A program made the position numbers and the translations under genes. 64,000 nucleotides of DNA from Alistipes sp. (lineage in GTDB: Bacteria > Bacteroidota > Bacteroidia > Bacteroidales > Rikenellaceae): contig JAFZFX010000011.1 in assembly GCA_017555695.1 (NCBI GenBank), positions 62,001-126,000 on the forward strand, given 5' to 3'. Position 1 is the first letter of the stretch. Every line of letters begins with the position of its first letter. The notes under the pieces are model-generated. The model was given only the letters and a program-made list of their open reading frames with translations, had not been told where the DNA came from and searched no databases. Of the stretch, positions 42,043 through 50,050 are shown one piece after another.

Positions 42043-43570
42043 ATTAGTACTTAAATCATTTTTAGGCCCGCTCGTAATGACCTTCTTTATCGTCTTTTTC
42101 GTATTGATGATGAACTTCATTTGGCGTTATATCGACGAGCTTACAGGTAAGGGTTTGGATGCCTCGGTGATCATAGAACTTTTGTTCTATGCTACCATCA
42201 ATATGATTCCGTTGGGTCTGCCGTTGGCAATGTTGCTTGCGGCGATTATGACTATGGGTAACCTCGGTGAAAACTTTGAGTTGCAGGCTATGAAGTCGGC
42301 CGGTATGTCGCTGATGCGAATTATGAAGCCGCTGATTGGCGTTGCCGTGTTGATGTCTATCGCCAGCTTCTTCGTTATCAATAATCTCGTCCCCTACGCC
42401 TATAAGAAGTCGCAGAGTATCTTGTATGATATCCGCCGTCAGAAGCAGGTGCTGGAGTTTCAGGATGGTCTTTTCTTCAATGGCATCGACGAGAATTTGA
42501 GTATTCGTGTCGAGCATCAGGACCCTGAAACGGGCCTCTTGAACAATGTACTTATCTACGATAATCGTCACGCCAACGGTAATATGCGTACAACGGTTGC
42601 CGAGTCGGGTTATATCCGTCTGTCGGATGATAAGAAATTCTTGCTTATAACGCTCTATAACGGCGAGAATTACGAACAGACCCGTAATGGCGAGTGGTAT
42701 AATAAAAATACCTTGCGACACGATAAGTTTGAGGTGCAGGATATGAAGGTCGTGATGTCTGGTTTTGACTTCGAGCGCACCGACGAGAATAGCCTTATTA
42801 GCGGCTCGCAGGCGAAAAATATTGTTGAGTTGCAGCACCATATCGACTCGCTCGATAGAAGTGTAGCGGAATATACTACAAGTTCATACGGCCCGCTCCT
42901 TCAGGAGAATATCTTTGTTGAGGATATACAGGTGTTGAGTCTGCCCGACTCTCTGCGCAAAGATAAGACTGGTTTCCGCAATGCAAACCTGCTCGACTCG
43001 CTGGCAAAACTCGATGTGCGTAAGCGTAGCGAGGTGTGGCAGTCGGCCCGCAGTGTGGCGCTCAATTCGCGTAACGCATTCTCGTTTGATGAGACTTCGG
43101 CCAAGGAGGCCCTCACGCAGTTATACCGCAGTAAAAACGACTGGCACAAGAAACTCTCTCTGCCCGTGTCGGTGCTTATCTTCTTCCTAATTGGTGCGCC
43201 GTTGGGAGCAATCATTCGTAAGGGAGGTTTAGGTACGCCTATTGTTATCTCGGTGGCCTTCTTTGTCTTCTACTATATTGTCAGCCTTAATGGCGAGAAA
43301 GCGGCCAAAGAGGGTGTCTGGAGTTCCTTCTCGGGAATGTGGTTATCCTCCTTTATTTTGGCACCTATTGCTGTGTATCTTATCATAAAGGCAACGAACG
43401 ACTCGTCGTTGCTCGATACCGAGTGGTATTATGCAAAGATGAAGCAGATAGAGGAGAAGGTTGCCCCCTATTGGAATAAGGTGCAGCAGCGCCTCTCAAG
43501 GACAAAAGCGTGGCAAATAGTTCAGCAACGCTTGGCTAATCGCAAGAATAAGAAAAATAAGTTAGCATAA
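42023..43570 (+). CDS. LptF/LptG family LPS-export permease
   Basis: The 515-residue protein belongs to the YjgP/YjgQ (LptF/G) family, which with LptB extracts lipopolysaccharide from the inner membrane. It has three N-terminal helices (about 12-120), a long periplasmic jelly-roll part (about 120-370) and three C-terminal helices (LPVSVLIFFLIGAPLGAIIRKGG, VISVAFFVFYYIVSL, WLSSFILAPIAVYLIIKA). The ATG lies inside the preceding gene, and its stop TAA overlaps the ATG of fmt (TAATG), so all three are translationally linked. Confidence 0.93.
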   Translation: MLKTIHRLVLKSFLGPLVMTFFIVFFVLMMNFIWRYIDELTGKGLDASVIIELLFYATINMIPLGLPLAMLLAAIMTMGNLGENFELQAMKSAGMSLMRIMKPLIGVAVLMSIASFFVINNLVPYAYKKSQSILYDIRRQKQVLEFQDGLFFNGIDENLSIRVEHQDPETGLLNNVLIYDNRHANGNMRTTVAESGYIRLSDDKKFLLITLYNGENYEQTRNGEWYNKNTLRHDKFEVQDMKVVMSGFDFERTDENSLISGSQAKNIVELQHHIDSLDRSVAEYTTSSYGPLLQENIFVEDIQVLSLPDSLRKDKTGFRNANLLDSLAKLDVRKRSEVWQSARSVALNSRNAFSFDETSAKEALTQLYRSKNDWHKKLSLPVSVLIFFLIGAPLGAIIRKGGLGTPIVISVAFFVFYYIVSLNGEKAAKEGVWSSFSGMWLSSFILAPIAVYLIIKATNDSSLLDTEWYYAKMKQIEEKVAPYWNKVQQRLSRTKAWQIVQQRLANRKNKKNKLA

Positions 43571-44535
43571 TGAGCGGAAAAGATTTAAGAATAGTATTTA
43601 TGGGTACGCCCGAGTTCGCCGTAGCGTCGCTTAAGCGCTTGGTTGAGGAGGGTTATAATATTGTGGCTGTTGTTACTACGCCCGACAAACCTGCTGGTCG
43701 TGGACAGAAAATTCACGAGAGCGATGTCAAGGTCGCGGCTCGTGAGTTGGGTTTGCCCATCCTGCAGCCCGAGAAGTTGAAGTCGGAGGAGTTTGTTGAG
43801 GCTATGCGTGCCTTGCAGCCCGACCTCGGAATAGTTATTGCATTCCGTATGTTGCCCGAGGTTATTTGGGCTATGCCTAAGTATGGTACATTTAATCTTC
43901 ATGCCTCATTGTTGCCGCAGTATCGCGGTGCAGCGCCCATTAACTGGGCCATCATCAACGGTGAGACCGAGACAGGTATCACCACCTTCCTGCTTAATCA
44001 CGAGATTGACAAGGGTGCTATCGTGGGTCAGCGCAAGATGCCCATCCTTGAGGAGGATAACATCGGCACGATGTATGATAAACTGATGGTGGAGGGTTGT
44101 GATTTGGTGGTTGAGACCGTCGAGAAGATTGCGGCGCAGGACTTCACTCCGATTGAGCAGATGCATATTGATGAATCTACTCTTAATCCCGCCCCGAAAA
44201 TCTTTAAGGAGGATTGCAAGATTGACTGGAATTGGGATGGCAAACGCATTGTGAACTTCGTGCGAGGCCTCTCTCCCTACCCTGCTGCTTGGACTCCGCT
44301 CTACCTTAATGGCGAGGAGAAGGGTTCTGCAAAAATCTTTGAGGTTAAGTTCGTAAGTAAGTCGGTTGATGGCCGTGCTGGTAAGATTATCTCTGACGGC
44401 AAAGAGTATATCGCAGTCTGCTGTGCTGATGGCATGATTGAGATTAACTCGATGCAGATGGCTGGCAAGAAACGAATGAGCAACCGCGATTTGTTGCTCG
44501 GATTCCGTTCTATTGAGGATTATACTTGTATGTAA
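43570..44535 (+). CDS. fmt: Methionyl-tRNA formyltransferase
   Basis: Fmt formylates initiator Met-tRNA. The 321-residue protein has VFMGTPEFAV, the catalytic FNLHASLLPQYRGAAPINWA (Asn109, His111) and Asp147 in NHEIDKGAIVGQ. The C-terminal OB-like domain is present. It is the last gene before a strong terminator. Confidence 0.96.
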   Translation: MSGKDLRIVFMGTPEFAVASLKRLVEEGYNIVAVVTTPDKPAGRGQKIHESDVKVAARELGLPILQPEKLKSEEFVEAMRALQPDLGIVIAFRMLPEVIWAMPKYGTFNLHASLLPQYRGAAPINWAIINGETETGITTFLLNHEIDKGAIVGQRKMPILEEDNIGTMYDKLMVEGCDLVVETVEKIAAQDFTPIEQMHIDESTLNPAPKIFKEDCKIDWNWDGKRIVNFVRGLSPYPAAWTPLYLNGEEKGSAKIFEVKFVSKSVDGRAGKIISDGKEYIAVCCADGMIEINSMQMAGKKRMSNRDLLLGFRSIEDYTCM

Positions 44536-44554
44536 TTACGGATTATATTGATAG

Positions 44555-44598
44555 AAAACGCCCTCGACTCAATCTTTGAAATCGAGGGCGTTTTGTTT
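44555..44598. terminator. Bidirectional terminator between fmt and the G1P dehydrogenase gene
   Basis: AAAACGCCCTCGA (44555-44567) pairs exactly with TCGAGGGCGTTTT (44582-44594), with T-runs on both strands. Confidence 0.92.
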
Positions 44599-44621
44599 TG
44601 GTGTCTAAAGCGGTGCTTTAA

Positions 44622-45968
44622 CTACTCTACGGCCCATATTCCACCTTTGCCGAAGATGCCGTTTACCCACTTGTCCATCTCGCCAGCGCGGAGTCCTAAG
44701 TCAAGAAGGTTGTAGCGACGACGAATGTGACGCACAAAGGGAACATCGGCGAGCATCTGCGCTCGTGTGATGCCCACATCCTCGGGTTTGGTGGGCGCCC
44801 CCACAATCGATAGACAGCGGTACATCTCGTCGTATGTGTAGCACTGCTCCTGCAGGCGTGCGCGCAGGTCGTACCAATTATCTTTCAAGAGCTGCATCTG
44901 GCGGCGCACCTCGTCGTGGTTGTCATATTTTGCGGTAATCTCGGTTATGCCCAATTCGGCAAAGGGCTCACCTGCAAAGATTCTCTCGGCCTCGGCACGC
45001 ACCTGATCGAGAGTTTTCCACTCTGCAACGCATCGGTCTACATCGAGCTTCGTGAAGTCGCTCTTGTAGGCCTCGTCAAACATCGCGCACATACACAATG
45101 TGCCGACGCTTACTTGGAAGCCGTGCGAGGGCGTTACGCCATTATGCGTGTGGTTACGCATATTCCATAAGTGGCTGAAAAGATGGTCGGTACAAGATGC
45201 GGGGCGTGATGAACGGGCAGCCTGCATTGCAAATCCGCTGAGCATCAAACCCTCTACCAATGGCGCTATGGCATCTGGTCGCAAGGCGGCAACACCCTCG
45301 GGGTCGGCAAGTGCCTCTTTCAGACCATCCTGCACTATATGCCAAGCCTCATCGTGAATGGGCTCCGAGCCTACGAAGTCGGCGATAATCCACTCTGCTC
45401 CTGCAGGAATCTTCGCTGCGAGGTCGGCGTAGCCCGCTGCGGTCATCTCCTTTGGTGCGCGAGCCATAATGCCTACATCGGCCAGGATAGCCTTGGGCGC
45501 GGGACAAGTGAATGTCTGCTTCATATTCTTATAGGTAATGGATGCTCCGAATGATGAGTATCCATCGACCGATGCGGCTGTCGCTACACACATGTAGGGG
45601 CGCGACTGGTGGTAAGAGCAGAGTTTGCAGAGATCGTTGATTGTACCTGAGCCTACGGCCACAGCAATGGCGTCGGTAGCGGCCAGGCGCTCGTCTAACA
45701 TCTCGATGAATCTCCACTCGGCGTGTAGGTGTGGGTCGCTGAAGATAAACGGCTCGTCGCACGCAATGTCTGCTGCCTGCAGGTGTGCATAGACGGCCTC
45801 ACCGGCCACTCGCCAGGTGTTGTCGTCGGCCACAATCAAAGCGCGCTTCTCGGGGAACTGCTCGCTGAACATTGCGGGGACTCTATCGAGAATATCGACA
45901 CCAATCTCCATTGCACAGGTGTCAGTAGCCGCTGCCAAAGCTTTGGCTACGAGTTGGTTGTTGCTCAT
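44622..45968 (-). CDS. sn-Glycerol-1-phosphate dehydrogenase (AraM/EgsA-like)
   Basis: This 448-residue member of the metal-dependent polyol dehydrogenase superfamily reduces dihydroxyacetone phosphate to sn-glycerol-1-phosphate. Seen: AIAVGSGTINDLCKLCSYH (NAD-binding GSGT), PYMCVATAASVDGYSS, ADLAAKIPAGAEWI and metal-ligand histidines in DHLFSHLWNM and THNGVTPSHGFQVS. The C-terminal 100 residues exceed archaeal enzymes, as in bacterial AraM-like forms. The gene is monocistronic. The product would supply glycerophosphate of archaeal stereochemistry; a prenyl transferase partner was not seen here. Confidence 0.88.
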   Translation of the reverse strand: MSNNQLVAKALAAATDTCAMEIGVDILDRVPAMFSEQFPEKRALIVADDNTWRVAGEAVYAHLQAADIACDEPFIFSDPHLHAEWRFIEMLDERLAATDAIAVAVGSGTINDLCKLCSYHQSRPYMCVATAASVDGYSSFGASITYKNMKQTFTCPAPKAILADVGIMARAPKEMTAAGYADLAAKIPAGAEWIIADFVGSEPIHDEAWHIVQDGLKEALADPEGVAALRPDAIAPLVEGLMLSGFAMQAARSSRPASCTDHLFSHLWNMRNHTHNGVTPSHGFQVSVGTLCMCAMFDEAYKSDFTKLDVDRCVAEWKTLDQVRAEAERIFAGEPFAELGITEITAKYDNHDEVRRQMQLLKDNWYDLRARLQEQCYTYDEMYRCLSIVGAPTKPEDVGITRAQMLADVPFVRHIRRRYNLLDLGLRAGEMDKWVNGIFGKGGIWAVE

Positions 45969-46006
45969 AGAATGAATGTTGTTTGATTTTTCGTTTTTTT
46001 CTTTGA

Positions 46007-46036
46007 CAAAGTTAATGAATAATTCAAAAAATCAAA
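46007..46036 (-). promoter_or_regulatory. Promoter of the G1P dehydrogenase gene
   Basis: On the minus strand TTTG (46036-46033) and TAACTTTG (46014-46007) are 18 bases apart; the ATG at 45968 is 38 bases downstream. Confidence 0.6.
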
Positions 46037-46050
46037 ACCCTAAAATCGCT

Positions 46051-46917
46051 CTATTGCTTTGCTCGTAAACCCAAGATGCCGCCCTCGGGGATAATTACCC
46101 TCACGCCAGAAGGCTCGGCATTGGCAGGGATGTTTGTTGTACAGAAAGAGTATATGATGCTTGTAAATTTCCTACGATTTCCTACTTCTAATGTGCGAGG
46201 CAAACTGTGGCTTGGAGTAGCATAGTTAAAATACATACCTCTTGAGTCACCAAAATTATCAACATACTTAACACGCATATCCTTTATCCTTGATTGCTTA
46301 AATGATATATCGCCATACGCTATTGTATTAAGAGCAATATCGTTGCCCGAATAAACTATAGCCTCATATGTTGAGTTGATAATAGGATTTGAGCCATTGA
46401 TTCTATAATTGGTTGTTTCACCTAATTCGTGGTAAAATACAACATATCGATACTCTATTATATCTCCCACCTTTGCTTCGGGCCATTCAACCTTTGCGAC
46501 GCCCTGGCGTTTGTCAATGTCATCTATGACCGCCTTGCTATTATTAAACTTCTTTTTAGATATTTTGCCATTCTGCAAAGAGTAGTGACATGCATAAAAA
46601 TCATATATACTAATCTCCCCAAGATTATTCCTTTCAAATGGTATCTCTAAAGCAAGGTTCGCATCTGTACTTAAAATCTTCACCTTGCGAGATACAATTC
46701 TTTGCATACGAGTTCGAGTCACAGGCTCTAATGGCTCGGTATAGTAAAATCCATCTTGTATACACTCATCCAACACAACCACATCTGCTCCTACCGCGAT
46801 AGGATAATCAGTCTTTAGCAAGTCAGCCTTTGTTACTTTACCAAACTTGAAACTCTCTTGCGCCTCGGCGGTGAAGGTTGTCACTGTGAGGGCGAGAAGT
46901 AATAAAATGCGTTTCAT
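46051..46917 (-). CDS. Secreted DUF3857-like protein, paralogue 4 (dispersed copy)
   Basis: The 288-residue protein shares its signal peptide (MKRILLLLALTVTTFTAEAQ) almost base for base with paralogue 1 at 31478, and continues ESFKFGKVTKADLLKTDYPI, DVVVLDECIQDGFYY, IVSRKVKILSTDA, CHYSLQNGKISKKKF, KVGDIIEYRYVVFYHE and a shortened C-terminus NIPANAEPSGVRVIIPEGG. As in the tandem copies, no transglutaminase domain follows. Its upstream region also copies the promoter and leader of the tandem operon. The central region is AT-rich, with long stretches of low similarity to the others. Confidence 0.75.
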   Translation of the reverse strand: MKRILLLLALTVTTFTAEAQESFKFGKVTKADLLKTDYPIAVGADVVVLDECIQDGFYYTEPLEPVTRTRMQRIVSRKVKILSTDANLALEIPFERNNLGEISIYDFYACHYSLQNGKISKKKFNNSKAVIDDIDKRQGVAKVEWPEAKVGDIIEYRYVVFYHELGETTNYRINGSNPIINSTYEAIVYSGNDIALNTIAYGDISFKQSRIKDMRVKYVDNFGDSRGMYFNYATPSHSLPRTLEVGNRRKFTSIIYSFCTTNIPANAEPSGVRVIIPEGGILGLRAKQ

Positions 46918-46967
46918 AATAGTTATAGTTTAATAGGTTGTTGCGAGGAAAATACTCCCCTGCATAG

Positions 46968-47000
46968 CAAAGTTATGAAAAATTTTTCGGGGGGGGCAAA
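46968..47000 (-). promoter_or_regulatory. Promoter of DUF3857 paralogue 4, copy of the one at 31383
   Basis: On the minus strand TTTG (47000-46997) followed by eight C, then TAACTTTG (46975-46968) and CTATGCAGGGG. Spacing is 21 bases. The leader CGCAACAACC and ATAACTATT before the ATG matches the leader of the operon at 31478. Confidence 0.7.
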
Positions 47001-47040
47001 TCTTTTGGCGGATATTTTTCTGAAAATCACATTTATAAAT

Positions 47041-47077
47041 AAAAAAAGTTGCCCGTGTAATTCGGACAACTTTTTTT
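47041..47077 (-). terminator. Terminator of the GH20-like gene pair
   Basis: Read on the minus strand, AAAAAAAGTTGTCCG pairs with CGGGCAACTTTTTTT across 7 bases, ending in a T-run, just after the stop at 47080. Confidence 0.9.
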
Positions 47078-47079
47078 TA

Positions 47080-48204
47080 TTATTTCATCGCTTCGGCAAG
47101 GAGGTCGATGCCTTTTAGTATCTTATTGTAGCGCTCGTCGTCATCGACTCCCGTCTCCCAAGTGGCCATCATAAAGCCCATGAGATGCTCCTTCGAGATG
47201 TTCTCGCGGCTAAAGTCCACGAGTTTGCCGATGACATCGTCAGCGCCGATGCCGAGCTGTCGGCGTTTCCATCCCACCCAGTTTGAGCCGCAAGGCACCT
47301 GGTCGAAGCCTGCCGCCTCGAGTTTCAGGTAGGCCTTCACGATTCTGCCGTCAGATGTGGTGTTTGTTTCGGGGTCGAAACCGCCATAAGACTCGTCGTA
47401 AAACCAATTCTGCTGGATTACGCTTTTGGGGCAACGCTCATAAAACTCTTCAGAGTTCCAGCCGAAGTCGCTCCACATCCACGCGCGTGCGCCATGCTTC
47501 TCGACCTCTCTTACGATGTGAAGGAAATCCTGCCACCAATACTCGCCCTTGCGAGCGCATATATATTGTGAAGATTGCTCCTCCTGAAAGGCTGCACGCT
47601 CTTCGTCGAGGCCGATATGGAAGAATCGCGGGTGTCCGAAAATCTCTACTACATCGCTGATGACATCCTCGCACATACGGTAGTATGGCTTTGATGATAC
47701 CATATGAGAGTAATCTCCCATCCAACCGTTGTGGGTGGTTGAGAAGTTGAGTTTGGGCACAACCTCGATACCCATACTGTTGAGGCGTTTAATCTCCTCC
47801 TGCATCTTCTCTACGCTCCATGTGCCCTCGATGGCCAGTTCGGGATGGCTGGGATAGAACAATCCTTCGCCCAGGTCCACTACAATCATATTTATGCCAG
47901 CTTTGGCTGCGTAGTCGGTCACATGATGCCATCTCTCGTCGGTCCAGACGACTTTGTAGTGGGGCTTTTTGTTTATTGTCTCGGCGCTCTCAGGCGCGGG
48001 CGCACCCATCAACTCGGTGGGATAATCGCACCACATATTGCGGCCCAAGTGGAGTAATATCGAGCGTATGTCACCTATCTTTGCCTCGGCGCTCTGTGGG
48101 CCAAATTTGGGAATGTTGTTACCCTTTTGCTTGGTGCAGCTGACGCCTACGCTGAGGGCTGCCAATCCTACGGCTGTTTGGTATATGAAATCTTTTCTGT
48201 TCAT
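47080..48204 (-). CDS. GH20-like exported lipoprotein, copy 1
   Basis: The 374-residue protein starts MNRKDFIYQTAVGLAALSVG and has a lipobox-like VGVSC (Cys23). The mature chain is a TIM-barrel-like protein with KAGINMIVVDLGEGLFYP, NSMGIEVVPKLNFST, and HIGLDEER, in which Asp200-Glu201 match the catalytic Asp-Glu pair of GH20 hexosaminidases (HxGxDE). The C-terminal QQNWFYDE and GFDQVPCGSNWVGW complete the barrel. A beta-N-acetylhexosaminidase-like activity is likely but unproven, because the accessory GH20 N-terminal domain is absent. It is 25 bases downstream of copy 2. Confidence 0.65.
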   Translation of the reverse strand: MNRKDFIYQTAVGLAALSVGVSCTKQKGNNIPKFGPQSAEAKIGDIRSILLHLGRNMWCDYPTELMGAPAPESAETINKKPHYKVVWTDERWHHVTDYAAKAGINMIVVDLGEGLFYPSHPELAIEGTWSVEKMQEEIKRLNSMGIEVVPKLNFSTTHNGWMGDYSHMVSSKPYYRMCEDVISDVVEIFGHPRFFHIGLDEERAAFQEEQSSQYICARKGEYWWQDFLHIVREVEKHGARAWMWSDFGWNSEEFYERCPKSVIQQNWFYDESYGGFDPETNTTSDGRIVKAYLKLEAAGFDQVPCGSNWVGWKRRQLGIGADDVIGKLVDFSRENISKEHLMGFMMATWETGVDDDERYNKILKGIDLLAEAMK

Positions 48205-48229
48205 AGTTTGTGAGGCTTTGTGGTGGTGT

Positions 48230-49366
48230 CTATTTCATTGCTTCTTCAAAGAGATCGATGCCCTCAAATATCTTCTGGAAATGCTCCTCGCGAGTCATGT
48301 TGGGCCAAGCGTAAATCTCCCAAGTGCCCATCATAAAGCCCAAAAGATGCTCCTTCGAGATGTTTTCGCGGCCGAACTTCACGAGTTTGCCGATAACATC
48401 GTCGGCATCGAGACCCAGTTCGCGGCGTCCCCAGCCTATCCAGTTGGTTCCGCAGGGCACCTGGTCGAAGCCTGCATCGTCTAACTTCTTAAACGCCTTC
48501 AAAATCTTGGCGTCGGATGTGGTGTTTGTTTCGGGGTCGAAACCGCCGTGGCACTCATCGTAGAACCAGTTTTGTTGGATTACGCTCTTAGGGCAACGCT
48601 CGTAGAATTCGTCGGAATTCCAACCGAAGTCGCACCACATCCAGGGGCGTGAGCCGTGCTTCTCGACCTCTCTTACGATGTGGAGGAAATCCTGCCACCA
48701 GTACTCGCCCTTGCGTGTGCAGATGTATTGGAAGTCTTGACCCTCCTGGAAAGATGATCTCTCCTCGTCGAAACCGATATGGAAGAATCGTGGGTGCCCG
48801 AAAATCTCTACTACATCGCTGATAACCTCTTCGCACATACGATAATATGGTTTTGATGACACCATATGCGAATAGTCGCCCATCCAGCCGTTGTGTGTGG
48901 TTGAGAAGTTGAGTTTGGGTACAACCTCGATACCTAAGCTGTTTAAGCGCTTAATCTCTGTCTGCATCTTCTCGACACTCCAAGTGCCTTCGACGGCTAG
49001 CTCGGGATGGCTCGGGTAGAATACGCCCTCGCCCAAGTCGATAACAATCATATTCACACCAGCGGCAGCGGCGCGGTCGGTTACCTTGCGCCACATCTCG
49101 TCGGGCCAGACAAGGCTGAATTCGGGTTTTACATCCAATGTTTTTGCACTCTCGGGTGCGGGTGCGCCCATCATCTCGGTGGGATAGTCGCACCACATAT
49201 TGCTACCCAAGTGGAGCAATAAGGCGCGTATGTCGCCCATCTTGGCTTCGGCGCTCTGTGGGCCAAATTGTGGTATGCTCTTTCCTTTTTGCTTGGTACA
49301 GCTGACGCCTACGCTGAGGGCTGCCAAACCTACGGCTGTCTGATAGATGAAGTCTTTTCTGTTCAT
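48230..49366 (-). CDS. GH20-like exported lipoprotein, copy 2
   Basis: This 378-residue paralogue of the next gene has the same first 28 residues and lipobox Cys23, and the motifs AAGVNMIVIDLGEGVFYP, NSLGIEVVPKLNFST and HIGFDEER (Asp200-Glu201). It differs mainly in residues 75-100 and at the C-terminus (TWEIYAWPNMTREEHFQKI versus TWETGVDDDERYNKI). It is the promoter-proximal member of the pair. Together they could cleave two related linkages. Confidence 0.65.
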   Translation of the reverse strand: MNRKDFIYQTAVGLAALSVGVSCTKQKGKSIPQFGPQSAEAKMGDIRALLLHLGSNMWCDYPTEMMGAPAPESAKTLDVKPEFSLVWPDEMWRKVTDRAAAAGVNMIVIDLGEGVFYPSHPELAVEGTWSVEKMQTEIKRLNSLGIEVVPKLNFSTTHNGWMGDYSHMVSSKPYYRMCEEVISDVVEIFGHPRFFHIGFDEERSSFQEGQDFQYICTRKGEYWWQDFLHIVREVEKHGSRPWMWCDFGWNSDEFYERCPKSVIQQNWFYDECHGGFDPETNTTSDAKILKAFKKLDDAGFDQVPCGTNWIGWGRRELGLDADDVIGKLVKFGRENISKEHLLGFMMGTWEIYAWPNMTREEHFQKIFEGIDLFEEAMK

Positions 49367-49406
49367 GTAGTTCAGTTTTTAGTTTCGTTCTAAGTTGGGG
49401 TTAGTG

Positions 49407-49414
49407 CAAATATA
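49407..49414 (-). promoter_or_regulatory. Promoter -7 element of the GH20-like pair
   Basis: TATATTTG on the minus strand (CAAATATA as written) is 40 bases before the ATG at 49366; no -33 element is clear. Confidence 0.5.
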
Positions 49415-49469
49415 ATATTTTATCGAGAAAATTTCTTTTCAGGAGTGAGATAATTTCTGCCTGTCGGTG

Positions 49470-49871
49470 CTATTTTGTTGTTTTGCCGCCGGATTCTACC
49501 CAGCTATCGTAACCATGGCTCAATTCCACGACTTTGTAGCCGTTTGCGGCGAGTTGCGATGCGGCGGTTTTGCTGCGGATGCCACCCTTGCAATAAACGG
49601 CTATGATGCCTCGTTTGGGGAGTGCGGCTTTAACTTCGTCGATAAATGTCGATTTGCGGACATCTATGTTGTGGTCGGCACCCTCGATATGACCTGCTGC
49701 AAACTCGTCGGCAGTGCGAACATCTATGAGTGTAACATCTTTGCGCTCAATGATTTTTGTAAATTTGTCGACATCGGCCGAGCCGAAGCTAATGCGGTTG
49801 GTGTGTATTGGTGAGCAGGCTGTTGCCGAGGCGAGGCAGCAGAGTGCTGCGAAGGCGGTTTTGTAGTTCAT
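49470..49871 (-). CDS. Rhodanese-domain lipoprotein
   Basis: The 133-residue protein has a lipoprotein-like signal (CCLASATAC, Cys19) and a single rhodanese domain: VTLIDVRTADEFAAGHIEGA and the active loop YCKGGIRS with Cys94. It would transfer sulfur or bind thiols in the periplasm; the substrate is unknown. It is monocistronic. A weak promoter-like TACTTTTA lies upstream on the minus strand. Confidence 0.85.
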   Translation of the reverse strand: MNYKTAFAALCCLASATACSPIHTNRISFGSADVDKFTKIIERKDVTLIDVRTADEFAAGHIEGADHNIDVRKSTFIDEVKAALPKRGIIAVYCKGGIRSKTAASQLAANGYKVVELSHGYDSWVESGGKTTK

Positions 49872-49940
49872 TGTTAAATGGAATTAGTTTTGTGTAAAAG
49901 TAGTACTTTTTTGGGAGAAAAACAATCCGAGGTGTGTGAA

Positions 49941-49972
49941 TTTGCTAAATAGTGAATAAATGATTATCTTTG
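49941..49972 (+). promoter_or_regulatory. Promoter of the dapB operon
   Basis: TTTG (49941-49944) and TATCTTTG (49965-49972) are 20 bases apart. The ATG at 50051 is 78 bases downstream. Confidence 0.7.
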
Positions 49973-49986
49973 TGGGTTAGTGCGCG

Positions 49987-50013
49987 CGCATATACGCAAA
50001 CGAAGCGTGTGCG
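49987..50013 (+). other. Small hairpin in the dapB leader
   Basis: CGCA...ACGC (49987-49997) pairs with GCGT.TGCG (50005-50013), with a bulge, around an AAACGAA loop. It lies in the transcribed leader of dapB. Too small for a known lysine riboswitch; the meaning is unknown. Confidence 0.3.
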
Positions 50014-50050
50014 GGTGTGTAAAGTTGTGTAACATAAAAAAATACGATAT

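Larger units (their letters stand above)
47080..49366 (-). repeat. Tandem gene duplication (GH20-like pair)
   Basis: The two genes run head to tail with a 25-base gap and near-identical DNA across large blocks, including the signal peptide region and the CxxxYICxRKGEYWWQDFLH region. This is a second tandem glycosidase-like duplication in the window. Confidence 0.8.

Noticed and set aside
42062..42841. Minus-strand open frame of 259 codons opposite the lptG-like gene
   Set aside because: LptG-like protein on the plus strand is complete and translationally linked to both neighbours.
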